In this document: in pieces, positions 63,243-64,000 of the stretch
How positions within the stretch are numbered: the stretch's first letter is position 1
How the letters are laid out: the number at the start of each line of letters is the position of its first letter
NCBI RefSeq assembly: GCF_032271945.1
Contig: NZ_CP130319.1
Location: 3,987,001-4,051,000 of the forward strand
DNA: 64,000 nucleotides
Direction of reading: 5' to 3'
Source of the DNA: Paenibacillus sp. MBLB1832
GTDB lineage: Bacteria > Bacillota > Bacilli > Paenibacillales > NBRC-103111
Translations under genes and position numbers: made by a program
The notes under the pieces: generated by a model
The model's database searches: none
What the model was told of the DNA's origin: nothing
The model's input: only the letters and a program-made list of their open reading frames with translations

Positions 63243-64000
63243 TCACTTCGACCCGAATGGGGCTAGAGGCAATCGCAGCGATACCACGGTACCTCTCCCG
63301 GCAAAGGATGTGAGTGTCACGCCGTATTTACTGCCGTATTTGAGTACAAGCCGGGCGTGAACATTCGAGATGCCCAGTGATTCTCCCTTTCCGTAATGCT
63401 CGTCAACATTGGCTGAAATTTCGTCCAATTGCTCGCGGATTCGCAGCAAGACCTCCTCTTCAATCCCCGGCCCGTTATCCGCTATCTCGATGATGAGATC
63501 CGGACCCTCGTCATAAGCGCTGACGATAACCGCGCCTTCTCCGCCTCTGGGTTCAATGGCATACTTCACCGCGTTCTCCACGATCGGCTGCAGTATAAAT
63601 TTAACGACCCGAAGCTGTAAAAACTTCTCATTGAAAAAACATTGGCTCTGAAAATGCTTCGGAAATCGGGTGTGTATAATTTCAAGGTATTTAGTCAAAT
63701 GGCCAAGCTCTTCCTCCAGCCTAACCTCCATCTCCGTAAACTTGGTCGTATACCGGTACACATCCGCTAAATTACGCGCCATCCGCTCGATGACGGGAAC
63801 CTTCTCCAAATAAGCCATCCCTTTAATGATGCCTAGCGTGTTATAGAGCAGGTGGGGATTGATCTGATTCTGCAGCGCCTTGATGAACGCCTCCTTCTGC
63901 ATAAGCTGCGCCTTCATTTCCTTGAGCTGAAGTCCCGTATTGGTAATAATCAATTGATCCAGCCGCTTAACCATCTGGTTGAAGCTGTGAGACAGCTGCT
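63243..64000 (-). CDS. YesM-type sensor histidine kinase, C-terminal part (runs off the window)
   Basis: At least 252 residues; the frame is open to position 64000 (QLSHSFNQMVKRLDQLI, end of a HAMP domain). His_kinase domain with acceptor His in QNQINPHLLYNTLGIIK. HATPase_c N box FILQPIVENAVKYAI, G1 box IIEIADNGPGIEEE, G2 region GKGESLGISNVHARL. It would sense the substrate of the downstream importer; its regulator gene must lie outside the window. Confidence 0.87.
   Translation of the reverse strand, partial: QLSHSFNQMVKRLDQLIITNTGLQLKEMKAQLMQKEAFIKALQNQINPHLLYNTLGIIKGMAYLEKVPVIERMARNLADVYRYTTKFTEMEVRLEEELGHLTKYLEIIHTRFPKHFQSQCFFNEKFLQLRVVKFILQPIVENAVKYAIEPRGGEGAVIVSAYDEGPDLIIEIADNGPGIEEEVLLRIREQLDEISANVDEHYGKGESLGISNVHARLVLKYGSKYGVTLTSFAGRGTVVSLRLPLAPFGSK

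Overview
The window looks like chromosome from a Paenibacillus-type soil Firmicute. Evidence: LplB/YtcP-type sugar ABC permeases, YesM/YesN-type two-component systems, AraC regulators, strong AGGAGG ribosome sites, frequent GTG/TTG starts and A/T-rich intergenic DNA. Host genes (1-32 kb and 59-64 kb) are of moderate to high GC. The block at about 35.3-57.4 kb is visibly AT-rich and has almost every gene on the minus strand, which suggests acquired DNA.

Layout. 1-9.4 kb: sugar-uptake genes with a GntR regulator, a creatininase-like enzyme, an aldo/keto reductase, a PhyH-type dioxygenase, two AraC regulators and a frameshifted alpha-galactosidase-like gene. 9.8-18.1 kb: a second PhyH gene, then a patchwork of mobile DNA. 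This holds a 3'-truncated group II intron, two nearly identical IS110 elements with readable bridge-RNA guides, and single genes (argC, SMI1/KNR4, a 125-aa and a 54-aa protein) separated by a palindromic repeat I call the CCCGTTAG repeat. It ends at a solute-binding protein that has lost its 5' end. 19.6-32.1 kb: a polysaccharide-use locus. Two secreted enzymes (SGNH esterase, clan GH-A hydrolase) and a heparinase II/III-like protein lie on the minus strand. A complete ABC importer (two permeases, lipoprotein) and its YesMN sensor pair lie on the plus strand. Repeated upstream motifs tie the units together. 32.1-35.3 kb: decayed DNA, a signal-peptidase-like lipoprotein lacking both catalytic residues, a membrane protein, a 104-aa protein, more CCCGTTAG repeats and an IS66 tail.

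35.3-57.4 kb is the most interesting part. It contains two unrelated Tn7-like transposition cores (tnsABC twice) and three TniQ/TnsD-family proteins. It also has a tyrosine recombinase with a degenerate active site, a free-standing protein resembling the C-terminal barrel of Mu-type transposases, and an XRE repressor. Two different OLD-nuclease/UvrD-helicase pairs (Gabija-like anti-phage defence) lie side by side. The second pair sits directly beside tnsABC/tniQ number 2, as cargo would. A repeated ~21-bp motif near 48.7-48.9 kb and just upstream of the second tnsA is a candidate TnsB-binding array. I cannot fix the exact ends or say which core owns which cargo.

57.4-59.05 kb is decayed non-coding DNA. 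59.08-64 kb is a second sugar operon: sugar isomerase, Gfo/Idh dehydrogenase, two permeases and a partial YesM kinase. I saw no tRNA, rRNA, CRISPR array or cas gene.
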